This document shows, piece by piece, positions 16,884 to 24,669 of a stretch of DNA of 42,520 nt (position 1 is the first letter of the stretch; every line of letters starts with the position of its first letter). The translations under genes and the position numbers were made by a program. The stretch spans positions 1 through 42,520 of the forward strand of contig SVGT01000016.1 in NCBI GenBank assembly GCA_015056175.1, in the 5' to 3' direction. The stretch is from Clostridiales bacterium. Lineage in GTDB: Bacteria; Bacillota; Clostridia; Christensenellales; Aristaeellaceae. The notes under the pieces are model-generated. The model ran no database searches, had not been told where the DNA came from, and worked only from the letters and a program-made list of their open reading frames with translations.

Positions 16884-16928
16884 ATTGTAAATAATTACGA
16901 AAATATTAAGAAAATTTTCTAAAAACCC

Positions 16929-16957
16929 TCGCAATTATTGCGAAAGTGTGATATAAT
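16929..16957 (+). promoter_or_regulatory. Candidate promoter of the methyltransferase gene with a dyad over the -35
   Basis: TATAAT at 16952-16957 has TCGCAA 17 bases upstream, a poor -35. The -35 is part of a perfect dyad TCGCAA-TTA-TTGCGA (16929-16943), and the 40 bases before it are A/T-rich, including the palindrome AGAAAATTTTCT (16909-16920), like an UP element. The dyad may be an activator or repressor site. Confidence 0.5.
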
Positions 16958-16987
16958 CGTCGTGCCGATCCGGTGCGGCGATTTTTT
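16958..16987 (+). terminator. metK terminator, starting directly after the TATAAT of the next gene
   Basis: CGTCGTGCCG (16958-16967), loop ATC, CGGTGCGGCG (16971-16980) form a ten-pair RNA stem with three G-U pairs, followed by A and six T. It can end metK transcripts. Transcripts started from the preceding TATAAT would begin inside the left arm and could not form the full stem. Confidence 0.72.
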
Positions 16988-17023
16988 GTACGCCGGAAAA
17001 TGCGTAAACAGAGGGTTAAAAGC

Positions 17024-17584
17024 ATGATTTTTAAGCAGCAGACGGCATACGGCATGCCGGATATGATGGCGGCGCGCGCACCCCGGCTGGATTATGCCCA
17101 GAAGGCTGTGCTCAAATGGGCCACCATTGAGGAATACGACAGGGTGCTGGACGTGGACTGCGGCAAGGGCGCGCTGCTCAATGCGCTGGACGAAACCTAC
17201 CGCTTGTCCCTGTGCGGCCTGTGCCAGAACGCCCGCCTTGCCCGCGCGGCCAGAGAGGATTTTCCCGGGGCGGATATCATTTATGCCAGGCCCATGGACA
17301 TTCCCTTCCGCAGCGATTCTTTTGACGAGGTGTTTATCACCCGCAATACGGGCAGCAACTGCGCAGAGGTTTCCCTGCAGGAGATCTTCCGCGTGCTCCG
17401 TCCCGGGGGACAGTTGATCATCGCAGCCAGGATGCTCAAGGTGCTGTTTGCAGACAGCGAGCCGGAGATGGACAAACGCGCCATCATGCGCGCGCTGCAG
17501 AGCGCCGGGTTTTCCGACGTCAGCTGCAGGGGCAGCGGCCTGTGCGGCGTGATCATCGGCTGGAAAAAGCGGCTGCAGAAATAA
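17024..17584 (+). CDS. Class I SAM-dependent methyltransferase, substrate unknown
   Basis: This 186-residue protein has a Rossmann-type SAM-binding fold. Motif I is VLDVDCGKGALLNAL near 43-57, a variant in which the third conserved glycine is Ala. An acidic strand-2 end is not obvious. Motif IV-like IIYARPMDIPFRSDSFDEVF and the post-motif IFRVLRPGGQLIIAA match the Methyltransf_11/UbiE-type group. The nature of the acceptor (small molecule, RNA or protein) cannot be told. ATG 17024 has GAGGGTT upstream, a modest ribosome site; the frame is open to 16973 but that region is the terminator. It directly follows metK, which makes its methyl donor; this may be chance. Confidence 0.82.
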   Translation: MIFKQQTAYGMPDMMAARAPRLDYAQKAVLKWATIEEYDRVLDVDCGKGALLNALDETYRLSLCGLCQNARLARAAREDFPGADIIYARPMDIPFRSDSFDEVFITRNTGSNCAEVSLQEIFRVLRPGGQLIIAARMLKVLFADSEPEMDKRAIMRALQSAGFSDVSCRGSGLCGVIIGWKKRLQK

Positions 17585-17602
17585 GCAGAAACAAAACGAT
17601 CA

Positions 17603-17626
17603 GGAACCCGTACGGGTTCCTTTTTT
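17603..17626 (+). terminator. Terminator of the methyltransferase gene
   Basis: GGAACCCGTACGGGTTCC (17603-17620) is a perfect 18-base palindrome, followed by six T. Confidence 0.92.
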
Positions 17627-17655
17627 GTTTGCAGCGGAAAGGGACAAGACCTGCC

Positions 17656-17684
17656 TTGACAGGAAAATACTGCCATGATAAGAT
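17656..17684 (+). promoter_or_regulatory. Sigma-A promoter of the CDF exporter gene
   Basis: TTGACA (17656-17661), a 17-base spacer, TAAGAT (17679-17684). The leader to ATG 17749 is about 60 bases and shows no clear operator. Confidence 0.85.
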
Positions 17685-17748
17685 GCAAAGGAGCCATGAA
17701 GCGACAAGCGCCATGGCTTTTGATAACAGAAACGGAAGGTAACAGGAT

Positions 17749-18927
17749 ATGCTGATGAATTTTCTCATCGGTCGCTTTGTGAAGGATCGGGAAAACACCA
17801 TGGACCAGCAGGTGCGTGCGGCGTACGGCACGCTGGGCTCGGTTACCGGCATGGTGCTCAATCTTCTGCTGGCGGGCATGAAAATGCTGTTGGGCGTTTT
17901 GACGGGCTCTCTTGCCGTCACGGCGGACGGCGTGAACAATCTGTCCGACGCGGGGGGGAGTCTGGTTGCGCTCCTGGCGGTGCGCATGGCGCAAAAGCCC
18001 TATGACGAGGATCATCCCTTCGGCCACGGGCGCATCGAATATCTGGGTGCGCTGGCGGTGGGATGTCTGATCGCCGTATTTGGCGTGGAACTGCTGGGCA
18101 CAGGCATCAAGAGCATTTTTGAGCCCCGGGCGCTTACGGTATCCGTGCTTTCCATGGTGCTGATGGTGCTGGGCGCGCTGGTGAAAATGTGGATGTGGCG
18201 CTTCTACACCCACATCGGCAAAAAGACGGACAATCCCACCATGCTGGCGGCGGGGCAGGACAGCCTGAGCGACGCCGTATCCACGGGCGCAGTGGTATTG
18301 TCCCTGGGCGTGGTGCTGCTCTTTGGCTGGCCTGTTGACGGGTACATGGGCGTGCTGGTATCGCTGCTGGTGCTGAAAGCGGCCTGGGACGTGCTGCGCG
18401 ACACGGTGAACCGTCTGCTTGGGGGAAAGCCGGACAAGGAAGTGGGAAACCAGATCCTCAGGCTCCTTGAAAAGTATCCCGAGATCCTTGGTGTGCACGA
18501 TTTTGTGCTGCACGATTACGGCCCCGGCAGGAGCATGGCCTCCATCCATGCCGAGGTCAGTGCGGAAAGCAATATCATCGAGATCCACGAGGTGATCGAC
18601 CGGGCGGAAAGGGAGATCACAAGGGAAATGCATCTGCCCATCTGCATTCATATGGATCCCATCGTGACGGCGGACGCGGAAACGGAAAAGGCGCGGGAGT
18701 ACATGGAGCATGTGCTTGCGAAGATGGAGCCGCCGCTCAAGCTCCACGATTTCCGCCGCGTACCCGGTGAAAAGCAGATCAACCTGATTTTTGACGTACT
18801 GCTGCCCGCCTATGTGAAGGACGTAAAGACGCTTGAAAAGCAGATCGACCAGGCGGCGCGGGACATGGATGCACGCCATAATTGCGTGATCCAGTTTGAC
18901 AGGGATTATTTCTCCCGCGAGGAATAA
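17749..18927 (+). CDS. Cation diffusion facilitator (CDF) metal exporter
   Basis: This 392-residue membrane protein exports divalent metals (Zn, Mn, Fe or Co) in exchange for protons. About six membrane spans lie in residues 20-210. Site A residues appear as TADGVNNLSDAGG (span 2) and GQDSLSDAVSTG (span 5); the intervening HPFGHGRIEYLG loop is also typical. Residues 215-290 form the cytoplasmic ferredoxin-like domain with VHDFVLHDYGPG and PICIHMDPI. A further 90 residues follow with a second similar region, longer than minimal CDF proteins of about 300, as in many Clostridia. Metal choice is not evident. The start could be ATG 17749 or 17755, since both have purine-rich sequence upstream. Confidence 0.92.
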   Translation: MLMNFLIGRFVKDRENTMDQQVRAAYGTLGSVTGMVLNLLLAGMKMLLGVLTGSLAVTADGVNNLSDAGGSLVALLAVRMAQKPYDEDHPFGHGRIEYLGALAVGCLIAVFGVELLGTGIKSIFEPRALTVSVLSMVLMVLGALVKMWMWRFYTHIGKKTDNPTMLAAGQDSLSDAVSTGAVVLSLGVVLLFGWPVDGYMGVLVSLLVLKAAWDVLRDTVNRLLGGKPDKEVGNQILRLLEKYPEILGVHDFVLHDYGPGRSMASIHAEVSAESNIIEIHEVIDRAEREITREMHLPICIHMDPIVTADAETEKAREYMEHVLAKMEPPLKLHDFRRVPGEKQINLIFDVLLPAYVKDVKTLEKQIDQAARDMDARHNCVIQFDRDYFSREE

Positions 18928-18943
18928 ACGGAAAAAGAAAAAC

Positions 18944-18972
18944 TTGCCATACCGGTGAAAAAAGGGTACAAT
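18944..18972 (+). promoter_or_regulatory. Sigma-A promoter of the frr-uppS-cdsA-dxr-rseP-ispG-polC unit
   Basis: TTGCCA (18944-18949), a 17-base spacer, TACAAT (18967-18972). The frr start codon lies 34 bases downstream. No internal terminator was seen until polC ends at 29002. Confidence 0.8.
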
Positions 18973-19006
18973 GTAAACAGCAACACAAGGGACAGGAGGA
19001 AAATGT

Positions 19007-19564
19007 ATGTACCGCAAAGTGATTGACGAAGCGAAGGTCAAGATGGAGAAGGCCCGCGATTTTTATCAGCAGGATATGCTGTCTCTGCGCGCCGGCCGCG
19101 CCAATCCCCAGATTCTGGACAAGATCGTGGTGGATTACTACGGCTCTCCCACGCCCCTCAAGCAGATGGGCAATATCAACGCCCCCGAACCCCGCATGCT
19201 GGTGATCTCCCTGTGGGATCCCAAGGCCATTCCGCTGGTTGAAAAGGCCATCCAGAAGAGCGATCTGGGCCTGAACCCCTCCAACGACGGCAAGGTGATC
19301 CGCCTGGCTGTGCCCGAGCTCAACGAAGAGCGCCGCCGCGAGCTGTCCAAGGTGGTCAAGAAGAGCGCTGAAGAAGCCAAGGTGGCCGTGCGCAATACCC
19401 GCCGCGACGCCATGGAGCAGATCAAGAAGCTGAAGAAGGATTCCGTCATCACGGAAGACGATCAGCGCAAGGCAGAAGACGAACTGCAGAAGGTCACCGA
19501 CCAGAAGATCAAGGAAATTGACAAGATCTCTGCCGAAAAGGAAAAGGAGATCATGTCCGTTTGA
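19007..19564 (+). CDS. frr: Ribosome recycling factor
   Basis: This 185-residue factor splits post-termination ribosomes together with EF-G. The whole length matches the family: LRAGRANPQILDKIVVDYYG near 26-45, NAPEPRMLVISLWD, and the coiled-coil LTEERRRELSK-type block read here as LNEERRRELSKVVKK. GGAGGA at 18995-19000 places the start at ATG 19007; an out-of-frame ATG lies at 19003. The usual rpsB-tsf-pyrH neighbours are absent and frr has its own promoter. Confidence 0.97.
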   Translation: MYRKVIDEAKVKMEKARDFYQQDMLSLRAGRANPQILDKIVVDYYGSPTPLKQMGNINAPEPRMLVISLWDPKAIPLVEKAIQKSDLGLNPSNDGKVIRLAVPELNEERRRELSKVVKKSAEEAKVAVRNTRRDAMEQIKKLKKDSVITEDDQRKAEDELQKVTDQKIKEIDKISAEKEKEIMSV

Positions 19565-19779
19565 CACTGAATCGAGTGCTGGGATATACCCTGGCGCGGG
19601 CGCTGGAGGAAATCAAACGCCTTCAGCTTCCCGCGCCCGGGATCGTCTATACGCTGGCGCAGAGCCGCCGGGAAGATGTAACGCGGGAAGGTCTTACGCC
19701 CCGCGTTATTGGCGTTAAAGAAAATACCCTGATCGTATCCTGTTTTCGCGACGGAACGCCCAAGAAAAAAGAGGATTGA
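19561..19779 (+). CDS. Small protein of unknown function between frr and uppS, PASTA-like sequence
   Basis: This 72-residue frame starts at TTG 19561, overlapping the frr stop by four bases, and its stop (19777-19779) sits two bases before the uppS ATG. AAGGAG lies about 12-14 bases upstream, inside frr. The sequence begins LNRVLGYTLARALEEIKRL and ends RVIGVKENTLIVSCFRDG, then a basic-acidic tail KKKED. The opening resembles a PASTA repeat (V-x-G-x-x-L-x-x-A-x-x-x-L), but there is no membrane segment or export signal, so it would act in the cytoplasm. I cannot assign a function. Tight packing on both sides supports a real gene; confidence concerns its being coding. Confidence 0.75.
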   Translation: MTLNRVLGYTLARALEEIKRLQLPAPGIVYTLAQSRREDVTREGLTPRVIGVKENTLIVSCFRDGTPKKKED

Positions 19780-19781
19780 AA

Positions 19782-20513
19782 ATGGGAAACGCAAAGAAAA
19801 CACTGCCGGGACTTGAAAAACTGCCAAGGCATGTGGCCGTCATCATGGACGGCAACGGCCGCTGGGCAAAGAAAAACAAACTGAAAGTCGCCCTTGGACA
19901 CCGCAGGGGCGTGGAAACGCTGCGCGCCATTATCCGCGAAAGCAGCGATCTGGGCATCGAGGCGCTGACGCTGTACGCCTTTTCCACCGAAAACTGGAAG
20001 CGCTCGCCGGAAGAGGTGGGCGCGCTGATGGACCTGCTGCTGGAGTTCTTTACGTCCGAAATAGACGAACTGGACAGGGAGCAGGTGCGTATTCTGATCC
20101 TGGGGGACGTGGACGCCATGCCGCCAAGGCAGCGTTACGCCCTTTACAACGCCATGGCCCGGACAAAGAGCAACACGGGCCTTAAACTGAACATTGCCAT
20201 CAATTACGGCGGCCGGGCGGAAATTGCGCTGGCCGCAAAGCGCATGGCAAAGGACGTGCAAAGCGGCCTTCTGTGCGCAGATGATATAGATGAACAGACC
20301 TATTCCCGCTACCTGTACACCTGCGATCTGCCGGATGTGGACCTTATGATCCGCACCAGCGGCGAGATGCGCCTGAGCAATTTCCTGCTCTTCCAGTGCG
20401 CCTATGCGGAGTTTGATTTTCCTGCCGTTTTGTGGCCGGATTACACGCTGGAAGAATATCACGCATCCCTCTTGCGCTTTGGCAGCCGGGAAAGAAGATT
20501 TGGAGGACGCTGA
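19782..20513 (+). CDS. uppS: Isoprenyl transferase (undecaprenyl diphosphate synthase)
   Basis: This 243-residue cis-prenyltransferase extends farnesyl diphosphate with isopentenyl diphosphate to the C55 carrier for cell-wall synthesis. HVAVIMDGNGRWAK holds the catalytic Asp23; ALTLYAFSTENWKRS, the NIAINYGGRAEI strand and the pyrophosphate-binding DLMIRTSGEMRLSNFLLFQ follow. ATG 19782 is preferred over an in-frame TTG at 19776 because GAGG (19771-19774) is then seven bases away. It is two bases behind the small ORF and two bases ahead of cdsA. Confidence 0.97.
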   Translation: MGNAKKTLPGLEKLPRHVAVIMDGNGRWAKKNKLKVALGHRRGVETLRAIIRESSDLGIEALTLYAFSTENWKRSPEEVGALMDLLLEFFTSEIDELDREQVRILILGDVDAMPPRQRYALYNAMARTKSNTGLKLNIAINYGGRAEIALAAKRMAKDVQSGLLCADDIDEQTYSRYLYTCDLPDVDLMIRTSGEMRLSNFLLFQCAYAEFDFPAVLWPDYTLEEYHASLLRFGSRERRFGGR

Positions 20514-20515
20514 AC

Positions 20516-21322
20516 ATGCTTACACGAACGATAACGGGCGCCGTGCTGGCGGTGATTCTGATCGCTGCGCTGGCCCTTGGCGGCTGGTGGTTTTCTGCGC
20601 TGTACATGGCGGCCATCGCCCTTTCTGTGTATGAAATGGTGAAGGCCTTCAAGGCGGCTGGACACAAGCCCTGCATCTGGCCCATGGCGCTGTGCACGGC
20701 TTTGAGCCTGCCTTTGCTGACCCTGGGGCTTGGCAAAAGCGCTGTGATCATGCCGTTGATGACGGCTGCCTGCATGCTGACGTGCGCCGTGGTCATGTTC
20801 CGCAAAGAGCCCAGGCTGGAAGACATCCTCATGTCCGTGCTGCCGCTGATCGCAGTGGTGCTGCCCGGCATGTGTATGCTGGCCCTTTCCCGCGCGCCCA
20901 GCCGGGAAGTGGAACTGATGCTGATGCTCCTTTCCTTTGGCGTTCCTCTGCTTGGGGATACCATGGCGTACTTTGGCGGAAGTCTGCTTGGCAAGCATAA
21001 GCTGTGTCCGCAGGTCAGCCCCAAAAAGAGCGTGGAGGGCGCAGTGGCAGGCCTTCTTGGCAGCGTGCTGTTTGCCGTTGTGGTGTGGCTGATTTTTTCC
21101 TCCATGACGGAGCTGCCGCCCGTATGGCATGCAGCGCTGCTGGGTCTGCTTGGCGGCGTGGCCGGTCAGTGGGGCGATCTGTTTGCATCCCTCATCAAGC
21201 GCCACGCAGGCGTCAAGGATTACGGCAGCATTTTTCCCGGTCACGGCGGTATGATGGACCGGCTTGACAGCGTGTACTGGGCCACCGTGGTCATGTACGT
21301 ATATCTCATTTGGTTTATGTGA
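20516..21322 (+). CDS. cdsA: Phosphatidate cytidylyltransferase
   Basis: This 268-residue integral membrane enzyme converts phosphatidic acid and CTP to CDP-diacylglycerol, the precursor of anionic phospholipids. At least seven hydrophobic segments are visible. The family signature lies at the C-terminus: HAGVKDYGSIFPGHGGMMDR LDS, with the metal-binding Asp. GDTMAYFGGSLLGKHKLCP with SPKKSVEGA is the conserved cytoplasmic region. ATG 20516 has GGAGG ten bases upstream; the frame stays open to 20432 inside uppS but has no ribosome site there. The stop is eight bases before dxr. Confidence 0.96.
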   Translation: MLTRTITGAVLAVILIAALALGGWWFSALYMAAIALSVYEMVKAFKAAGHKPCIWPMALCTALSLPLLTLGLGKSAVIMPLMTAACMLTCAVVMFRKEPRLEDILMSVLPLIAVVLPGMCMLALSRAPSREVELMLMLLSFGVPLLGDTMAYFGGSLLGKHKLCPQVSPKKSVEGAVAGLLGSVLFAVVVWLIFSSMTELPPVWHAALLGLLGGVAGQWGDLFASLIKRHAGVKDYGSIFPGHGGMMDRLDSVYWATVVMYVYLIWFM

Positions 21323-21330
21323 GGCATTTT

Positions 21331-22482
21331 ATGCATAAGATAGCGGTATTGGGCAGCACGGGCTCCATCGGCACCCAGGCGCTGGAAGTGGCGTCGCTCC
21401 ATCGGGACGAGATCAGGATCACCGCGCTGACCGCCCACGGCAATACGGAAAAGCTGTTTGAACAGGTACGCGCATTCCGTCCTGCCATGGCGGCGCTGAC
21501 GGGGAAGGAAGTGGAGATCCCCGAGGATCTGCGCTTTTGCCAGTGGTACTTTGGCAGCGGCGCCCTTGAAAAGGTGGCGCTCCAATGCGATGCGGAAAGC
21601 GTGCTGGTGTCCGTGATGGGCATGGTGGGGCTTTCCGCTGTGCTGGCTGCCCGCAAAACGGGCAAAAAGGTGCTGCTTGCCAACAAGGAAGCGCTGGTTG
21701 CCGGCGGAAAGCTGGTCATGGACGTTTGCCGGGATGAAAACGGCGAAAAGGTGCTTTTGCCTGTGGACAGCGAGCACAGCGCCATTTTCCAGTGCCTGGA
21801 GGGCGCGCAGGGCAATCCTGTGCAGGAGATTTTGCTCACCGCGTCCGGCGGCCCCTTCCGCACCTGGAAAAAGCAGGATATCGAATACGCCACCCTTGCG
21901 CAGGCGCTTGGCCATCCCACCTGGAATATGGGCAGGAAAATCACCGTGGACAGCGCATCCATGTTCAATAAGGCGCTGGAGATCATCGAGGCCAAGTGGC
22001 TCTTTGACGTGCCGGAAAGCAAGATCCACGTGCTGGTACATCCCCAGAGCATTGTGCACAGCGCCGTGCGCTTCCGGGACGGCGGCGTGATCGCCCAATT
22101 GGGCGTGCCGGATATGCGTTTGCCTATTTTGTATGCCATGACGTACCCCAGGCGACTGGAAACGGGTGCAAGGGAGCTGGATCTGGCTTCTGTCGCCACG
22201 CTCACCTTTGCGGAAGCGGACACGGAAAAATTTCCCTCCATTGCGCTGGCAAGGCAGGCGCTTCGGGCAGAGGGCATTATGTGCTGCGTGCTGAACGCCG
22301 CCAATGAAGAGGCCGTAGGCGCGTTCCTGGAGGAAAAGATTCGCTTTGGCGACATTTACCGGATCGTGGACGGCGTGATGCAGAAAACGGAGAACAGGCA
22401 GATCATGTGCCTTGAGGACGTGCTTTGCGCCGACCGTGCCGCCCGCGTGCTGGCAAGGGATATGATCCGCACGCTGATCTGA
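21331..22482 (+). CDS. dxr: 1-deoxy-D-xylulose 5-phosphate reductoisomerase
   Basis: This 383-residue enzyme makes methylerythritol phosphate from deoxyxylulose phosphate with NADPH, the committed step of the non-mevalonate isoprenoid pathway. Landmarks: nucleotide-binding VLGSTGSIGTQAL near 5-17, LLANKEALVAGG, metal-binding LPVDSEHSAIFQCL, the flexible-loop SGGPFRT, and HPTWNMGRKITVDSASMFNK. ATG 21331 has GAGG (21321-21324) six bases upstream, overlapping the cdsA stop; an earlier in-frame ATG at 21310 lies within cdsA. Works with ispG, three genes further on. Confidence 0.97.
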   Translation: MHKIAVLGSTGSIGTQALEVASLHRDEIRITALTAHGNTEKLFEQVRAFRPAMAALTGKEVEIPEDLRFCQWYFGSGALEKVALQCDAESVLVSVMGMVGLSAVLAARKTGKKVLLANKEALVAGGKLVMDVCRDENGEKVLLPVDSEHSAIFQCLEGAQGNPVQEILLTASGGPFRTWKKQDIEYATLAQALGHPTWNMGRKITVDSASMFNKALEIIEAKWLFDVPESKIHVLVHPQSIVHSAVRFRDGGVIAQLGVPDMRLPILYAMTYPRRLETGARELDLASVATLTFAEADTEKFPSIALARQALRAEGIMCCVLNAANEEAVGAFLEEKIRFGDIYRIVDGVMQKTENRQIMCLEDVLCADRAARVLARDMIRTLI

Positions 22483-22511
22483 TTTGCTTATTTGAGGAGA
22501 TTTTTGTTTCG

Positions 22512-23606
22512 ATGACGATCTTTTTTGTACTGGCGGCGCTTTTGCTGTTGGGCATTATGGTGATGGTGCACGAGTGCGGCCATTTTTTCGCCGCACGCCT
22601 GACAGGCATTCCGGTGAAAGGCTTTGGCATCGGCTTTGGCCCCAAGCTGCTTTCCAAAGTCAGCTCCAAAACGGGCACCGAATATGTATGGCGTCTGATC
22701 CCCGCCGGCGGCTATTGCTCCTTTTACGGCGAGGATGAAACGGACGGAAAATCCAAGGACGATCCCCGTGCGCTGCACAACCATGCGGTATGGAAGCGCT
22801 TTTTGACCATCGCCATGGGCCCTGTGATGAACTTTGTGCTGGCGCTGGTAGTGGCCTGCGGCTTTTTCCTGGTGATGGGGGAAGTGACGGGCGTTGACTA
22901 CGGCTATGTGCGCATTGAAAGCGTGAATCCCGGAAGCGCTGCCAAGGAGGGCGGACTGCTGGCCGGGGATAAGATCATCCTGATAAACGGAGAGGATATG
23001 AAGGGACTTGCCGGGGACGGCGAAAGCTTCAAGGCGCTTTCCATGATCGATGCGTTCCGGGAGGGCGACAAGCCGCTTAAAATGACGGTGGAGCGCGACG
23101 GGAATGCGGCAGACGTGTTTGTTACCCCCCGGATGGACGCTGCTGAGGGACGCATGATGGTGGGCATCACCTGCCTGATCGAGGCGGAAAGCATCACACA
23201 AAAGTGCTCGCTTTTCCGTGCTGCCAAGCTGTCTTTGGACTACTGCTTTACCACGGCCACGCTGGTGCTTGACGCGCTGAAGGGTCTGGTCACAACCGGC
23301 GAAGGGCTGGACGAGACGGGCGGGCCTGTGCGCATCATTGAAACCATCACAACGGCCACGCGGGATTACGGGTTTGCGGCCTATGTGGAAATGCTGATCG
23401 CCATTTCCGTGAACCTGGGTCTGATGAACCTGCTGCCCATCCCCGGTCTTGACGGCAGCCGCATGGTGTTCCTGGCCATCGAAGGTATCTTCCGCAGGCC
23501 TGTAAACCGCAATGTGGAAGCGTATATCCATATGGCCGGGTTTGTGTTCCTGATCGGCGTACTGATTTTCTTTACCTATCGCGATATACTGCACTTGTTC
23601 CGGTAA
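22512..23606 (+). CDS. rseP: Site-2 zinc metalloprotease RseP/RasP
   Basis: This 364-residue membrane protease cleaves transmembrane segments of anti-sigma factors and leftover signal peptides. The first span contains the zinc motif HECGH at residues 20-24. A PDZ domain occupies about 125-205 (VNPGSAAKEGGLLAGDKIILING). The third zinc ligand is in NLLPIPGLDGSR, Asp314. The C-terminal span is GFVFLIGVLIFFTYRDI. The start is ATG 22512, about 11 bases after GAGGAG (22494-22499), a little far but the only good site; the frame stays open to 22425 inside dxr. Its position between dxr and ispG is common in Firmicutes. Confidence 0.96.
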   Translation: MTIFFVLAALLLLGIMVMVHECGHFFAARLTGIPVKGFGIGFGPKLLSKVSSKTGTEYVWRLIPAGGYCSFYGEDETDGKSKDDPRALHNHAVWKRFLTIAMGPVMNFVLALVVACGFFLVMGEVTGVDYGYVRIESVNPGSAAKEGGLLAGDKIILINGEDMKGLAGDGESFKALSMIDAFREGDKPLKMTVERDGNAADVFVTPRMDAAEGRMMVGITCLIEAESITQKCSLFRAAKLSLDYCFTTATLVLDALKGLVTTGEGLDETGGPVRIIETITTATRDYGFAAYVEMLIAISVNLGLMNLLPIPGLDGSRMVFLAIEGIFRRPVNRNVEAYIHMAGFVFLIGVLIFFTYRDILHLFR

Positions 23607-23619
23607 ACAGGAGAATACT

Positions 23620-24669
23620 ATGGGCGCAAAAAACAGCATTTACGCAGGAAAACTGAAAATCGGCGGCGGTGCGCAGGTATCTGTGCAGAGCATGACCAAC
23701 ACCGACACCCGCGACCGGGATAAAACACTGGATCAGATCAAGGCACTCAGCGCTGCGGGCTGCGATCTGGTGCGCTTTTCCGTGTACGATGAAATATGTG
23801 CGCAAAACGTGCGCTATCTTGCCGACCACAGCCCTGTGCCGCTGTGTGCAGACATCCATTTTGACGCAGATCTTGCCGTCAAATCCATCGAAAACGGCAT
23901 CCACAAGCTGCGTATCAACCCCGGAAACATCGGGAATCGGCAGGAGATTCTGCGGGTGGTGGATGCGGCCAGGATGCACCGCGTGCCCATCCGCATCGGC
24001 GTAAACGCAGGATCGCTTGAAAAGGATCTGCGGGAAAAGCACGGAAGTGATCTGGCGTCCGCCATGGTGGAAAGCGCGCTGCGCCATGTGAAGATCCTGG
24101 AAGACGAGCATTTTTACGATATGGCCCTGTCGCTGAAAGCCAGCGACGTGATGACCACGGTAAAAGCATACCGGAGTATGGCGCGCGTGTGCGATTATCC
24201 CCTGCATGTGGGCGTGACGGAGGCCGGGCTCCCCGGCATGGGAACGGTGAAAAGCGCCATCGGCATCGGAAGCCTCTTGCTGGACGGCATCGGCGATACC
24301 ATCCGCGTATCGCTGACGGGCGATCCCGTGGAGGAACCCAAGGCGGCGCTTGAAATATTGCGTGCGCTGCGATTGCGGCACGGCGTGCAGTTCGTATCCT
24401 GTCCCACCTGCGGCAGGACGCAGATCGACGTGCCTGCCATTGCCAAAAAAGTGCAGGACGCGTTTATGGACGTGGACAGGGATATTACGGTTGCGGTGAT
24501 GGGGTGCGTGGTCAACGGCCCCGGTGAAGCCAAGGGCGCGGACGTGGCGCTCTGCGGCGGCAAGGATTGCGCTGCGCTGTACGTGAAGGGACAGTTTATC
24601 CGCAAGATCACGGGCGATATTGCATCGGGCATGATCGAGGCGGTCAGAGGATATTTGAATGACGTATGA
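23620..24669 (+). CDS. ispG: 4-hydroxy-3-methylbut-2-enyl-diphosphate synthase
   Basis: This 349-residue iron-sulfur enzyme converts MEcPP to HMBPP late in the methylerythritol phosphate pathway. The 4Fe-4S ligands are Cys261 and Cys264 (SCPTCGRTQ) and Cys296 (MGCVVNGPGEA), with the conserved Glu just after. SVQSMTNTDTRD and DIHFDADLAVKSIENGIHKL are family blocks of the barrel. It is the bacterial short form. AGGAG precedes ATG 23620. The end overlaps the polC start by 11 bases. Confidence 0.97.
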   Translation: MGAKNSIYAGKLKIGGGAQVSVQSMTNTDTRDRDKTLDQIKALSAAGCDLVRFSVYDEICAQNVRYLADHSPVPLCADIHFDADLAVKSIENGIHKLRINPGNIGNRQEILRVVDAARMHRVPIRIGVNAGSLEKDLREKHGSDLASAMVESALRHVKILEDEHFYDMALSLKASDVMTTVKAYRSMARVCDYPLHVGVTEAGLPGMGTVKSAIGIGSLLLDGIGDTIRVSLTGDPVEEPKAALEILRALRLRHGVQFVSCPTCGRTQIDVPAIAKKVQDAFMDVDRDITVAVMGCVVNGPGEAKGADVALCGGKDCAALYVKGQFIRKITGDIASGMIEAVRGYLNDV

